Source: Sinonovacula constricta (taxonomy: Eukaryota > Mollusca > Bivalvia > Cardiida > Solecurtidae). From it: a stretch of 64,000 nucleotides of DNA. Location of the stretch: contig CM017565.1 in assembly GCA_007844125.1 (NCBI GenBank), positions 9,964,326 through 10,028,325 on the forward strand, written 5' to 3'. The notes beneath the pieces were generated by a model, which ran no database searches, was not told the origin of the DNA, and saw only the letters and a program-made list of their open reading frames with translations. Positions 31,436 through 43,220 of this stretch are shown here, in pieces. Numbering within the stretch: the stretch's first letter is position 1; every line of letters starts with the position of its first letter. The position numbers and the translations under genes were made by a program.

Positions 31436-32690
31436 AGATAAGGACACAACTTACAAGCGATTTTTCAATCATGAATACCATATTTATTTTACTGTGTATG
31501 TCTGTTAATGGCTAACAACAAATTGTACACTTAAAACAGCACAGTATTGATGTCAAACGAATGTATACATGTCTGTGGTATTGTAGAACACTTGTTTTTT
31601 TAAGATTCATTTTTTTATAAATAAAATTATCCAATATCACTTTGCAGAGAATATTTAAATGAAATCCAGGACCTATTAAGTGCACTATATCGAACCATTT
31701 AGTCCGATCAAGTGGTCAAAAGTAGGTGATCATCGCCCTGTCAGATATCCGGAAACATTAAGGGGGTGGGGGTAATTTCCATCGCCATACAGGAAAATAT
31801 TTATAATCCTTATCATATTGAAAATCTTTATCAACAAATAGTGTACTGTTTTTCACATGCGTCCGGAATGCACATTCCATCAACCCGACGTCGTTCATAT
31901 CTTTAGTTTATTGGGGTATCAAACTAAAACGTTGTCATAGTCAAATAAAAGCCAAACGACATAATTGAATTAGAGGAGGCAGGTCGAGAGGCCAGCTCGC
32001 AGAATCATTCAAGCAATATAAGCTAGCAAAACGTACCTTTATGCGTGGAAATTCATGCGTAAAAGATTTTACGATACAGTGTATTGGCCATGCTTTAACA
32101 ATTAATAGCCCTCTATTTTAGAAACTTTTACAAAGTATGTCGAGGCTAAGAACATCATCTGCAGGCGGTGGAATTAATTTGTAATAACAAAACTTATCGC
32201 GATCCTTGCCGAATCACTCAGGCATGGAGAACTTCTTTCGCGGACCTTTGTAGAGTGACACAGAGGACGAGGATGATGATCCCACATTTTATAATCACGT
32301 GACATCGAGCGTTCGGCGTGTGAGATTATCCATTACCTTGTCTTTAAATCAGAGGTTGATGAAGGCATTAAATAGCTACATTTGGGAAACGTATGTGGAT
32401 TAGATGGTGGCTGAACACATAAAATATGGTGGCTCACGTTTAACTAAACATCTCACACACTTCTTCAACTTAATGTATTTAATTCACTTAATCATGAAAA
32501 CCCTATAAAGCCTTTAAGGGTATGATAATTTGTCTCTTCAAGGGAGGTTATAAGAAAAGAACAGCTACAGATCCATAAATCTATCTTCCTCAATTTTATA
32601 ATTGTATGAGTCTGAAATTCTATGTAGACTTAAACGAGGGATTAATTTAGAAATACATCCGCTACAAGTAGGGACAGGTCCAGAAAAGCT
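31436..32690 (+). pseudogene. Decayed LINE of the same family as the element at 8133
   Basis: Aligns to the LINE from just before the ORF2 start (about 10,560) to the RT fingers (about 12,430): ATACATGTCTGTGGTATTG, AAATCCAGGACCTATTAAG, CACATTCCATC, GTGACACAGAGGACGAGGA and ATACATCCGCTACAAG. About 350 bp is missing between 31,685 and 31,690. Every frame is interrupted. The 5' part up to about 31,868 is present in the right arm; the rest is left-only. Confidence 0.8.
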
Positions 32691-33640
32691 TGGTGTGCGT
32701 GTGGTATGACTCACGATTCATTCAACTTCATCGAAAGGACAATACTAGATTTATAATATACTTAGTAAGGGACCCTAACTTCGATCTAAGGAGTCAACAG
32801 ACAAAATTTACTTTAAAAGCTAAGTATGTTTAAGCTTAAATGTATGTGTTTTCACATCTCTACTCTATTACCTGGTTGGTGTGGTGGGGAGTGCATCCTC
32901 TTTTTGTTTATGGTGTCAGAGGTGATCTGAAAGGTAAGTTTCTTTAAATAACTTGGAGATTCACAAAGATCCACACTGAGGTTTGCAATTCTGTAATTCA
33001 TCTTATCGGAAATTTGACACAACATTCTATTTTAGTAATAGTGCTAAAACAAACATATAATTCAACATGTTGTTGTTGTTGTTTTCGGGTAGTTGTCAAA
33101 CCTCTCATGATCTACTTGAAAATACTAATTCAGGGTCAGCCCGAAAGAAAATATAAAAGTGACTCCCATTTGTAGAGACTGAAGATAATACGATATACCG
33201 TATTGTGCCTATTAAATGCTTCCGTCAGTAGCATTTTTCAAAGTAGGGTTTAAAAGTAATCAATATACTAAATCAATGCCCAACTTTTTGTTGTGTAGGC
33301 TATAGTGCGTAAAATAAATATTTGATCCTATATGTAGTTCGCCTTAAATGAATCCTGCCCAGATTAAATACCCCAGAGCTGAACGTTAACACGTTCACTG
33401 ACTAACTATTTCGATCGTTAATCAAGCTTCACTATAAATTGCTCGAAAAATAGACAAATGGACAGGTCAAGATGGCCTATAAAAGCGTAGAAAATACAAT
33501 ATGTGTCAAATGTCAATTAAACAGGCCAATTTCTAAAGACAACATGTTGAGTAACAGCGTGGGGTAACAAGGCATGCTGTTTCGGTGCTAATGAAATTAT
33601 ATTCTGGAAAACAAATGAATACATTAGGTTTATTAAATGA
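32691..33640. other. Unassigned left-only sequence
   Basis: No ORF, tRNA or recognised repeat. Absent from the right arm together with the second half of the decayed LINE, which is best explained as one deletion there of about 1.76 kb (31.87-33.63 kb). Confidence 0.4.
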
Positions 33641-33699
33641 AATATATGTCATTTAATCTAAACGCAAACGTACTGTGTACAATGTCTGTGTGTGTTTTT

Positions 33700-33700
<1 letters not shown>

Positions 33701-33743
<43 letters not shown>
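33701..33743. repeat. (TAG)n microsatellite
   Basis: About 14 units of TAG. The mirror position in the right arm is an expanded (ACT)n tract of about 94 bp at 36,058-36,151. Confidence 0.9.
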
Positions 33744-34233
33744 TGCTGTTGTTGGTGGTTGTGGCGGTGTGGTTGTGTTGGTGAGAAATGTCTTTCAGTG
33801 TTGGGAATGATATATTTTATTTCCGTAGTTTCTATATTATAAAATCTTACCACACCAACCAAGTTGAAAAGGTGTAAAATAATTAAACTTATACACGTCA
33901 GCATTTTAGTTATTTATATTTTGTGTGAAGTTCCTCGCATGTTCGCATTTTACCTGTTATTCATTAGAAAAGAAGGGAACATATTCAAGAGTAATACTGC
34001 AAAGGTTATTTCCCTTTTAATTGTGCGTGACTTCAAAAAGGGCTGAGACACGCGCCTGACACAAAATGATGTTTTCCAGAAAGCACAGATAGATAAAACT
34101 TACCTGAATAAACAACAGTGAACATTGATTAAAAAGGTGTCCCAGTTAAGGTGGACTTGAACTACAACAATAGAGGGTACGTTATATGTACTACATTAAT
34201 AATATGTAGTGAAAAATATGCTCTCCCAGGAGT

Positions 34234-34310
34234 CGGGTGCCCATATAGCTCAGTTGCCAGAGCACCTGTCTATGGAGCAGGGGGTCGTGGGTTCCATCCT
34301 CGCCCCAGGT
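34234..34310 (+). repeat. tRNA-like segment (SINE head) in the spacer
   Basis: A box TATAGCTCAGTTGCC and B-box-like GGGTTCCATCC with an anticodon arm that pairs (CCTGT/GCAGG, loop CTATGGA). The acceptor ends do not pair, so this is a tRNA-derived SINE head or tRNA pseudogene. Confidence 0.5.
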
Positions 34311-34444
34311 AATGAGAATTTTCCAGCTGATTTCACTGGCCCCAGAAGGTGCTCTTCATAGAACTCCGAAGTGGGAACATGCTAGGTATTGGTGGTTCTG
34401 TCCATTTAACGCTTAGCTAAAAGGAAAGATGATTAAAAGTTGTC

Positions 34445-34518
34445 TACCCTGGTAGATCAGTTGGTAGAGCACCTGATTAGGGAGAAGGAGGCCGTGGGTT
34501 CGAACTCCATCCTGTGTA
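34445..34518 (+). repeat. Second tRNA-like segment in the spacer
   Basis: A box GTAGATCAGTTGG, shared GAGCACCTG, and B box GGTTCGAACTC. The anticodon stem is mismatched. It resembles the segment at 34,234 and is probably from the same SINE group. Confidence 0.5.
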
Positions 34519-36057
34519 GCGATGATGGATTTTTGCCAACAGAGGTGTACAGAATAATATCCTAAACACTGTATAGCACAAATAAGTAATACATGTGCCG
34601 GATATTTTCAGAGAAGAATTTTAAATCTTGAAAAGTACACACGAATGCTGACCAGTTTGTAACTATGTTTCAAGCCATAGCATAGAAATGTAGTAGGTAT
34701 ATGTTCAAGCGGTGTATTCTATTTATAGATGGGCATTCCCGTGATAGAAGCGCCACCTTGCGTCCTAATGCTGAACTGGTGTAGTGCAGTGTACATTTTA
34801 CAAGTGCGACTTGCGTTTCTAGATTAATAACGTGCAAATTAGATGCTGGAAATGTGAAATGTATTCGTTATTATCGCCCCGCAATTTGAAACTTGTAAAT
34901 TGTATATGTTGGAAATGTGAAATTGTTCAAATGTAATGTTGTAATGTGAACGGAATTATTTGATATTAGAACATTAGAATGTTATCAGCTAGAGGTATTT
35001 AGCATACGCGGTGTTACAATTTACAAATTAACATTTGAAGTTACAAATCCATGTAGTGAAAGTTAACAATAGTTATTTAAATAAAGTCGTATGTCCCTGT
35101 TGTTATTTCCAAACTGTATTCGAGAAATGTTAGATAGACGTAAAAACGAACATGTCTGTGCAAAGAAAAAGCAGATTTAATTATATGCAGTGTCGCAATT
35201 TGCAAATTAGAAATTGAATATTGGCGGATATTCCCTTCCATATCCTTCCATAGTTCTCTATCTGACAGTTTGATCTGACTGTTCTATTAGATTCAAATCG
35301 ATATCAACAGTACGAGATCCGAAACCCTTGTATTATATTTCTTGGTAACTGAATAGTCACAATTAGAAAGAACAGTTAATGATTCAGTTAGATATTGCGA
35401 GCTATATTCTTCTAATATGAGCAAGGCTGCAAAATCAATTTCAGGTTACAGTTACTGCGATGTTCACGTTACACTATCGCATCATAGTGCGCGCATTAAA
35501 TTAGCTAACACCGCACAACATACCTTAACTGGGACAACTTTTTAATCAATGTTCACTGTTGTTTATTCAGGTAAGTTTTATCTATCTGTGTTTTCTGGAA
35601 AACATCATTGTGTGTCAGGCGCATGTCTCAGCTCTTTTTTAAGTCACGCACAATTAAAAGGGAAATAACCTTTGCAGTATTACTTTTGAATATGTTCGCT
35701 TCTTTTCTAATGAATAATAGGTAAAATGCGAACTTGCGAGGAACTTCACACAAAATATAAATAACTAAAATGCTGACGTGTATAAGTTTAATTATTTTAC
35801 ACCTTTTCAACTTGGTTAGTGTGGTAAGATTTTATAACATAGAAACTACGGAAATAAAATATATCATTCCTAACCTGGGTTAGGCATCGACTTTCTTAGT
35901 GTTTTTGGTACTTTTAGATTTTTTCGATTTTTCGAACTGAGGTTACGCACGTGCGTAAAGTGCATTATGGCAGAAACGCGTCTGTTCCGTGTTAATTCAT
36001 AACACTGAAAGACATTTCTCACCAACACAACCACCGCCACAACCAACAACAACAGCA

Positions 36058-36151
<94 letters not shown>
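36058..36151. repeat. (ACT)n microsatellite
   Basis: About 31 ACT units, more than twice the length of the mirror tract at 33,701. The poly-Thr and poly-Val open frames across it are artefacts. Confidence 0.92.
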
Positions 36152-36215
36152 AAACACACACAGACATTGTACACTGTACGTTTGCGTTTAGATTAAATGA
36201 CATAAATTTTCATTT

Positions 36216-36640
36216 ATTCCGGACGCATGTGAAGAACAGTACACTATTTGTTGATAAAGATTTTCAATATGATAAGGATTATAAATATTTTCCTGTATGG
36301 CGATGGAAATTACCCCCACCCCCTTAATGTTTCCGGATATCTGACAGGGCGATGATCACCTACTTTTGACCACTTGAGCGGACTAAATGATTCGATACAG
36401 TGCACTTAATAGGTCCTGGATTTCATTTAAATATTCTCTGTAAAGTGATATTGGATAATTTTATTTATAAAAAAATGAATAAAAAAAAACAAGTGTTCTA
36501 CAATACCACAGACATGTATACATTCGTTTGGTAAAAGTTTGCCTAAGTAACACGCAATTGACATTAATACTGTGCTGTTTTAAGTGCACAATTTGTTGTT
36601 AGCCATAACATGACATACTCATTGAAAAAAGTATGGTATT
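36216..36640 (-). pseudogene. Decayed LINE fragment (mirror of 31,436)
   Basis: Same ORF2-start segment of the LINE family, with the same internal deletion as the left-arm copy, then cut off where the left copy reads on toward the RT. It therefore predates the arm duplication. Confidence 0.75.
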
Positions 36641-37330
36641 CATGATTGAAAAATCGCTTGTAAGTTGTGTCCTTATCTAAAATCTAGCAGCTCTGTTGGG
36701 CGATTTATCCTTCTTAAAATGTGTGGGTTTGACGAACTCAATTAATATGATCTTAATTTAGTTTACAAATATGGCACCGATAGCATTTTATTATTACAGT
36801 AAAGTAGGAAGAATGTTTACATTTTAAACTAAACTGTTGTGACTTTTAACAAGTAAATCGTATTAAACATTTTTACACTGACACTTGATATCGATATACA
36901 TGGTCACGTGACTTTTGAGAAGACAGTGGTTACTTCAGGAGAGCGAAATGTTTGAGAATGTTTTTATTTGTTCGCTATATAGGTATGCTGTATTCTTCTC
37001 GTATCTTTCGTCTAGAATTTACAAGCCTTTATCGAGAGATTTATCTTTTTCAAGTTTTTATATAACTTGGCTAGTCTAAAATGAATAAGATATAAATGCC
37101 TCACCCAATGTCTACTTTATCACCGAATGCTCAATAAGTCAGCGTTAAGAAAATGGCGATGAATCAGCACTGAATACCTTGTAATTGTTCCACGTTTTAA
37201 ACTATTTTAAAGTAACATAACAAACTATTGAACAAAACATTAACATGGCATATTTTATTATGTTATTATGTCATGTGAAATGTACACCTTCTTAGTCAAC
37301 CGTAATAGAAATTTGTTTCTCAGGTAAGTG

Positions 37331-37566
37331 AGGCCCGGGTTCGATCCCGGGCCGCGACATACCTAAGTCGTAAGAAAATGGTAGTGGTATAGCTCCCTTG
37401 CTAACGCGCAAGCAAATACAAGAGTTCCACGACTGGTTGCCTCTGTGTCAGGGTAATGTGACTGGATGTGGTATCGTGCTAAGTGTGAACGGCATGCTAC
37501 ACACAGTGGAAGCAGCACTATATCTGCTTCAAGTGGGACAATAAAACAAACCAACCAACCAACAAA
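37331..37566 (+). repeat. SINE-2 copy
   Basis: B-box GGGTTCGATCCCGGG, GCCGCGACATACC, then body GTAGTGGTATAGC, GTTCCACGACTGGTTG, GTGGTATCGTGC, GCACTATATCTGCTTCAAGT, and a CAAACAAACAAAC tail. The A-box part of the head is degraded. Confidence 0.75.
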
Positions 37567-38235
37567 CAAACAAACAAATTCATTTCTAAATACCTGAACC
37601 TTTCTCATTATAACACCATTGCCATTTGTCTTAATTGAAAACATGTATACATAGACTTCCGGTCTTTGAAATTGAATGAAGATTTGCAGTATACTCTCCA
37701 TACATATAGACATTTCGACGTAACGATAGGTCAACGGAAAACTGTCATAAATTAAACTGGGGCATTTTTACTATCTAAAATAAATTTCAATAAAAGTCCA
37801 TCTAGTTAACAAAAAAAAAAAAAAGAAAAAAAAAAAAAGAAACAAACAACAAAAAAACAACAACACACACAACAAAATTCCATACAACAACTGCAAGAAA
37901 TCACTGTTTTATTACAATACAAGTTAAAACAATATAATTCAGTTTACCATTGTGAAATATGGAAAACATAGATAAAACAGTCTTCTGTTGACCCATCGAT
38001 AGTGTATAAATAATTATTTACGTAAATAAATAATGATGTAATAGTCTGGGCTTGGACATGATAAAGCATTGATAAGGGGTGTCAGTAATGTCAGGTAATG
38101 GCGTCATGAAATAAAAATATATTTTGAAATATTATCCACTCTCGTTGTATTGTGTAATATCCAGCCTCAAGAATTTATCCAGTTATATGCTAAGGTTGTT
38201 ATGAGACAAACAGAATATAGGATCACGTAGCCTCT

Positions 38236-38900
38236 CAGAACAAACGAACGAACGAATAGTTTATTTCAGATTTGTACAGCTAAGGTACATCATCTTACAA
38301 AACACGTAATAAAATCAAAATACATGTGTGATCACTGGTATAGACAAAACACGACATTAAAAGTAAAGAGACAATGTCTGATAAGATATTGTTGTCTATA
38401 TAGCGATAAACGTAAAATATTTAAGTGTTAAACATCAATACTGTTTCTAACAAACAAAGCTGACTTAATGTATTTGGCCAATTTAAATAAAATGTTTTCT
38501 TCCTGGGAGGACATTAACTGATTATATTTCAATGCTGAAGGTCTTGTAAACACGATCCAAAAAACTTCTACGTAAGTTAGTGTAGCATGGACAAATGCAG
38601 ATAAAATGGTAAACATCCTCTACGTCTTGCGATCCACAATATAAGCAAAAACGCTCATTTCTAGGATTGTTTGGTCTGCCATAACGTCCTGTGTTAACCC
38701 GCAAAGAATGACCAACAATTCTAAATTTGGTAACAATACATCGAAACGCAATAGAACATGTGCGGATTCATTAAGATACGGCTATCGTTGGACCTAGAGG
38801 GTCAGCTGTGTCTAGACACGTTTAAAATGTTTACCTTTCTATGGTGGGCCTGCTTAAACTTGATGTCAACGTGATTGTAACGTGAAAGCATGAAAGCAGA
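38236..38900 (-). mobile_element. 5'-truncated LINE 3' end with (TTCG)n tail
   Basis: Minus strand. The C-terminal RT zinc-knuckle fragment (38,704-38,428, FCLYCGSQDVEDVYHF, frame broken near 38,525) is followed by a 3' UTR, AATAAA, and a tail of GTTCGTTCGTTTGTT repeats at 38,240. Mirror of 30,373, which lost its tail. The microsatellite tail is typical of CR1/L2-like elements. Confidence 0.7.
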
Positions 38901-39239
38901 AGGCAGAAATGAAAAAAACGATTTATAAATGAATTGATAACATTGGGAAGAGTGTCAGCCGTTTTGTATCTTGATTCAATGTCGAACTACTTGAAGCTAA
39001 GCATTGGTATAAATACAAAATGGGCAATTACATTTTGATAAATGAATAATCTGAATTTTTTATAACAGCGGCATGAGCACTTTTAGGGCTCTGTCTGCTC
39101 GTTGCAGCAAAACAAACAATGGAGAAAATCCTCGTTCCACTGTAATTGTCGCATTTATGAAATACAAATGTATTTTCTCGCGGCGGAATTATACATAAAA
39201 ACAGTCAGCCCAAAGAATCCGTTTCATAAAAATAACGAA

Positions 39240-39640
39240 ACAAAACTGCGATAAGTTCAGTTAAATACGTATGGTGATATTTTTTTATTTTCCTTTAAAT
39301 TGGCGCGTGATTTTTGTTTCTTTTTAAAGATAACACTACTGCTATAATCACGCAGGATAGGTGAAAATAAAATGTTTTGGCCAACACAAGTTGTCGAAGT
39401 TGGAATATCTATACATAAACAGGACGCGACAACCATTTTTTACACTTCCCCTCTGGTTATTTTGTCCTTGATTTACATAGTTAATTTCTTTTACCATCCA
39501 GAATTTTAGTTAGTTGTTATGAAAGAAATAATATTTATGCAAATACAATCAGGATATTAATTTTATAACGTAAAATGTTTCTATTTTTCGTCATAACTAA
39601 GTTCTAATAATACGTCATCAATAGGACATCTTCAGGGACT
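39240..39640. other. Right-only noncoding block
   Basis: AT-rich, no ORF. It occupies the place that holds the 5.4-kb hAT-like element in the left arm, and it links ATTGATGACGTATTATTAG to TTTTTATGTATAATTCC. Confidence 0.4.
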
Positions 39641-40112
39641 GAACCCGGCCGGTCCATTATACTGACACCGACGAGTCAGGCGTAATGCTGTCCCCTTAGC
39701 CCCGAGCGTTAGGAGGGAAGCCACTACTACTAACTTTAAAGTCTTTGGTTTGACCCAGCCGGGATTCGAACCCGCGACCTCCTGATCCGCAAGCCGACGC
39801 TCTACCAGTTTTACAGTTTACAGTTTATTTGTACTCTCAACACATACATATACACAATACATGATATGATAAATGTGACATGAGGTATTAAATATATAAT
39901 CAGTACATACGGTTGGGAAAACCAGGCTGTAGTAAACATGTATACAATACATATTTTAAAATAAAATACAGTAATGTTAATGGTTGTAGATATTACAATT
40001 GTAGCTAGGATATAGTGAGCTATATTAACAACGAATAATGACTAGCCAGGTGGACGGCGGAAGTGTTGCATAACAATATTAACAAACTACCACCTGAGCT
40101 ATTGCGGCCGGT
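39636..40112 (-). repeat. SINE-1 copy, interrupted and truncated
   Basis: Body 39,636-39,807 and head 40,087-40,112 are separated by a 279-bp insertion (39,808-40,086). CTACCA flanks the insertion on both sides (39,802-39,807 and 40,087-40,092). The inserted DNA starts GTTTTACAGTTTACAG, the antisense 3' end of a LINE-like sequence. Mirror of 23,438, which is uninterrupted. Confidence 0.75.
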
Positions 40113-42630
40113 TCATAGTAATGAATGGTCGCTCATGTGGAAAGTTTGTATAAAGGAGAGACAGTGAAATTAGTTACACGGATAACCAAGACACATATAC
40201 ATGTATGTATTTTTTATAGGGAGACAGAAGGAACGCTACAATTCAGTTTTTTTATGTTCAATTTTAGCAGTGCCCCGCGAAAACGCGTCGTCTGCACAAA
40301 TTTCTTACCTTGTTTCTTCTACATAAATGTTATAACCAAAGAATAATTCGGATGTCTTTTGTAAAGTAGTGAGGTCTCTTTTTAAGATATGTATACATTC
40401 TATTATATCCATGTCAAAATAAGCCATTACTGAGGTAATACAGCTACGCTGATAAAGCACAATTTGTCATTCAACCAGCACGAGGCACGTGACTAAATAA
40501 AATGTTGTTAATCTTAAGTCCGTCGTCAGATCTTTCCAGCCCAGCTTGTTGTATATGCATTAGTATGAATAAAACATTGCTCATTTAGCGTGACCATTTC
40601 TAGTATTTTTCAAGCAACACTAGGTGGGGTTGATCGCTGAGCAAAGTACGTGAGGTCAATCAATATATATACTGTCTGCCACGCTGACTAAGCCAGTTTT
40701 AGAGGGGTGCAGTTATAATTTTACAACCGATAGTGATGTTTTGAGAATTGAAAGGTCTGGATAGGATCAGGCGATCACTGTGTGTACTTCACCGTCCCTA
40801 CCGGAACGTTAGTAAATGTGTGTATGTGCCGGGTGTTTGTCGAGTGACAGTGGCTCGATATGCATTCGATTATCCCAGGATGCTGTTTACAGGAGGAAAA
40901 TGGTGCTGACTGCTACGGTATGCGGATCGTACATTGCTCTGGTAAGTCTTCAACCTACTGCTGGGATATAGCCCTGGGGTTCTTTGTATATGATACTGAG
41001 TAATGCGAGTCGGCGTCTATTCACACATATGTTCACTGTTCACATTTGGGAGTGAGCATGTAGTTAATGAGCATTGTCGGTTATTGCTTAACCTCAGAGT
41101 GTACCTGCACAACACTATCCTTCACTTGACTACTGCTACCTCTACTACTGTTACTATCCAATACTTCAACATTCATCATATGGTGTATATACTCGCTTCG
41201 GAAATATCCCGAACAAGCCAAATAAACAGTTACAGTTGGATAAATGCTGTTGTGTATTGAATATATCGATACACAACGTGCATCAGCTATAATGCTTCTC
41301 CATGGTTCCACTCTCCAGGGATACTACTTACTTAATAAATGAACATTGATTTTTATCTAATTTTACAAAGGCAGTTTATACTACTTAATTGTGCACAGTA
41401 CACGAAAATATTTCGTTTCACATTCCATTTAAACTTTAACATATAATTGACCTTTGTCCATGTAAGTTCTCGGGTTTCATAACTAGATGGGGAATAAAAA
41501 CCTCGGCTGAGCATGAGATATATGTACATGTACACACGTAATGCCACACACAATATTTGTTAAACATTAAAAACCACCCATTCCAACGCAGTATGTATAA
41601 CCCGAATCTTATCACCTTTACAACTTATTGATTATAGCTGTTGTAAAACACTAAATCTTCCTGGTTAAACATTAAGCCGCTGGTGCACACAAATAACAGT
41701 GATAAATAAAGAACATAAAACTGCGTGGGTTAACTGCGAGAATATAGAACGTAAATAAGAATAGAATGAATAATTAAACACAATGACAGAAATCATTTTC
41801 CTTAATTAACTTTGCAATGGAAAAGGTCACTTAAATAACGTTTTCTGACTAACCGACTTATCACTTCTTATTTTCGGACCCAGTCCACGCATCCATGGAA
41901 GATACTGCCCTAGATACTGCAACATTTTCCAAAATAATGTATAAGTAGGTTGTTTTAGCAAACATACGTCTGACCGCAGTTACTACTACCGTTCAGGTGT
42001 CATTGTTAGTAATTATGTGTGTTATGTAAAAAACAGCAACTCACTTGCCTATCTACATTATTACGAAGTTTTCCTTAAAATTTAATTGAATATCCATCAT
42101 TGGCGCCGCCCTGGAGAGCGAAGCCTCGTATGGAGTGCATCTTTTTGCGGGGACGTTAGTGTAGCTGGCGAAAACAGGAAATCGCAGCTGTTCTTTGAGA
42201 ACCTTTTCAGAGAAAAGAACTGAGTATTCCGTTTTTCTCACAGACTGGTTCTTTCTTGCAGGGTTGGCTGGTAATCCAGATCGGACCATGCCTGCCTGAC
42301 CTTCAACTGCTGGCTCGGGTTGACCTCGAAACCGCCTCCTGGCTTATGACCACGTGGTCTATAGGCTTCACGCTCGGCTCCCTGGTTGCTGGAGTATTAT
42401 TTGACCGCTATAACCGACTGGCTCTCATGGCAGCAAGTACTCTAGGGTCCGCCATCTGCAGTGCCTGCCTGCCGTACGCCGGCAACTTCTCGCTGATGAT
42501 TGTTATTAGAGTCTTGACGGGTCTATTCACTGGCAGTTTAGATACAGGTAAGCGGTTGCTCGTTACCGACCCTACTTATTATTTAAAACCCCGTAGACTT
42601 ATGCATCGACAAAGTTAATATTATTATCAT

Positions 42631-42905
42631 TTCACCGGCCTCAATAGCTCATGAGATAGAGCGTCGGCTTGCGGATCGGGAGGTTCAAACCCCGGCCGAG
42701 TCAAACCAAAGAATTTAAAGTTGGTAGCACTGGCTTCCCTCCTAAGGTTCGGGGCTAAGTGGACAACATTACGCCTGATTCGTCGTGTCAGTAGGATGGA
42801 CCGGCCGGGTTCAGTCCCTGGGCACTTCATAAGTGTCCCTGTGCTATAATGATAGAAATGTCGCTGCACAGTATTGTTTAAGTTGCCGGCAAATCCCATC
42901 CCATT
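42631..42905 (+). repeat. SINE-1 copy in intron 2 of the right transporter copy
   Basis: Same site and orientation relative to the gene as 20,165. Head AATAGCTCATGAGATAGAGC, B-box-like GGTTCAAACCCC, full body. Confidence 0.8.
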
Positions 42906-43156
42906 ATCATTTCATTAAGTACGTAGCCAGATGTGTAAATGACATGTAGATATGACAGAAAAAAGTGTATAAAAATGCCAAAAACAAAAACTTGTCCATA
43001 CCATTTAAATGTTTTGACCTTACATAACAATAATTTATGTCTCGTTTTTTTTTAACTTTTTACCGTAAACTGACTGCGTAGTTTTGCATACGAGTTAAAG
43101 AAGGCATGGGTATCTTAAATGATGATGATTAAGATGATGTTGTTGATTATGTTGTT

Positions 43157-43164
43157 GTTGTTGT

Positions 43165-43219
<55 letters not shown>

Positions 43220-43220
43220 A
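43157..43220. repeat. (GAT)n microsatellite in intron 2
   Basis: About 20 GAT units ending just before the branch and acceptor region of exon 3. Mirror of 19,800-19,945. Confidence 0.9.

Larger units (their letters stand above)
14705..34152 (+). repeat. Left arm of giant inverted repeat (inner part)
   Basis: Matches the reverse complement of 35,524-49,140 in the same order. Anchors: tRNA-Glu 15,361 with 48,288; transporter exon 3 18,598 with 44,424; exon 1 22,652 with 40,900; LINE C-terminal fragment 30,373 with 38,704; inner edge 34,119-34,152 with 35,524-35,553. The mirror axis shifts stepwise because of indels. Symmetry continues outward through the tRNA arrays to position 1. Left-only blocks: 21.42-21.93, 23.64-24.43, 24,457-29,861 and 31.87-33.63 kb. 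Confidence 0.93.
34153..35523. other. Unique spacer at the centre of the palindrome
   Basis: 1.37 kb found once, between the inner arm edges (GTGAACATTGATTAAAAAGG at 34,119 and its complement at 35,534). Two tRNA-like segments lie at 34,234-34,310 and 34,445-34,518; 34,560-35,523 shows no ORF or recognised repeat. The spacer rules out a perfect fold-back at the centre. Confidence 0.7.

Noticed and set aside
35997..36327. Poly-Thr and poly-Val ORFs
   Set aside because: Both are translations of the (ACT)n microsatellite.
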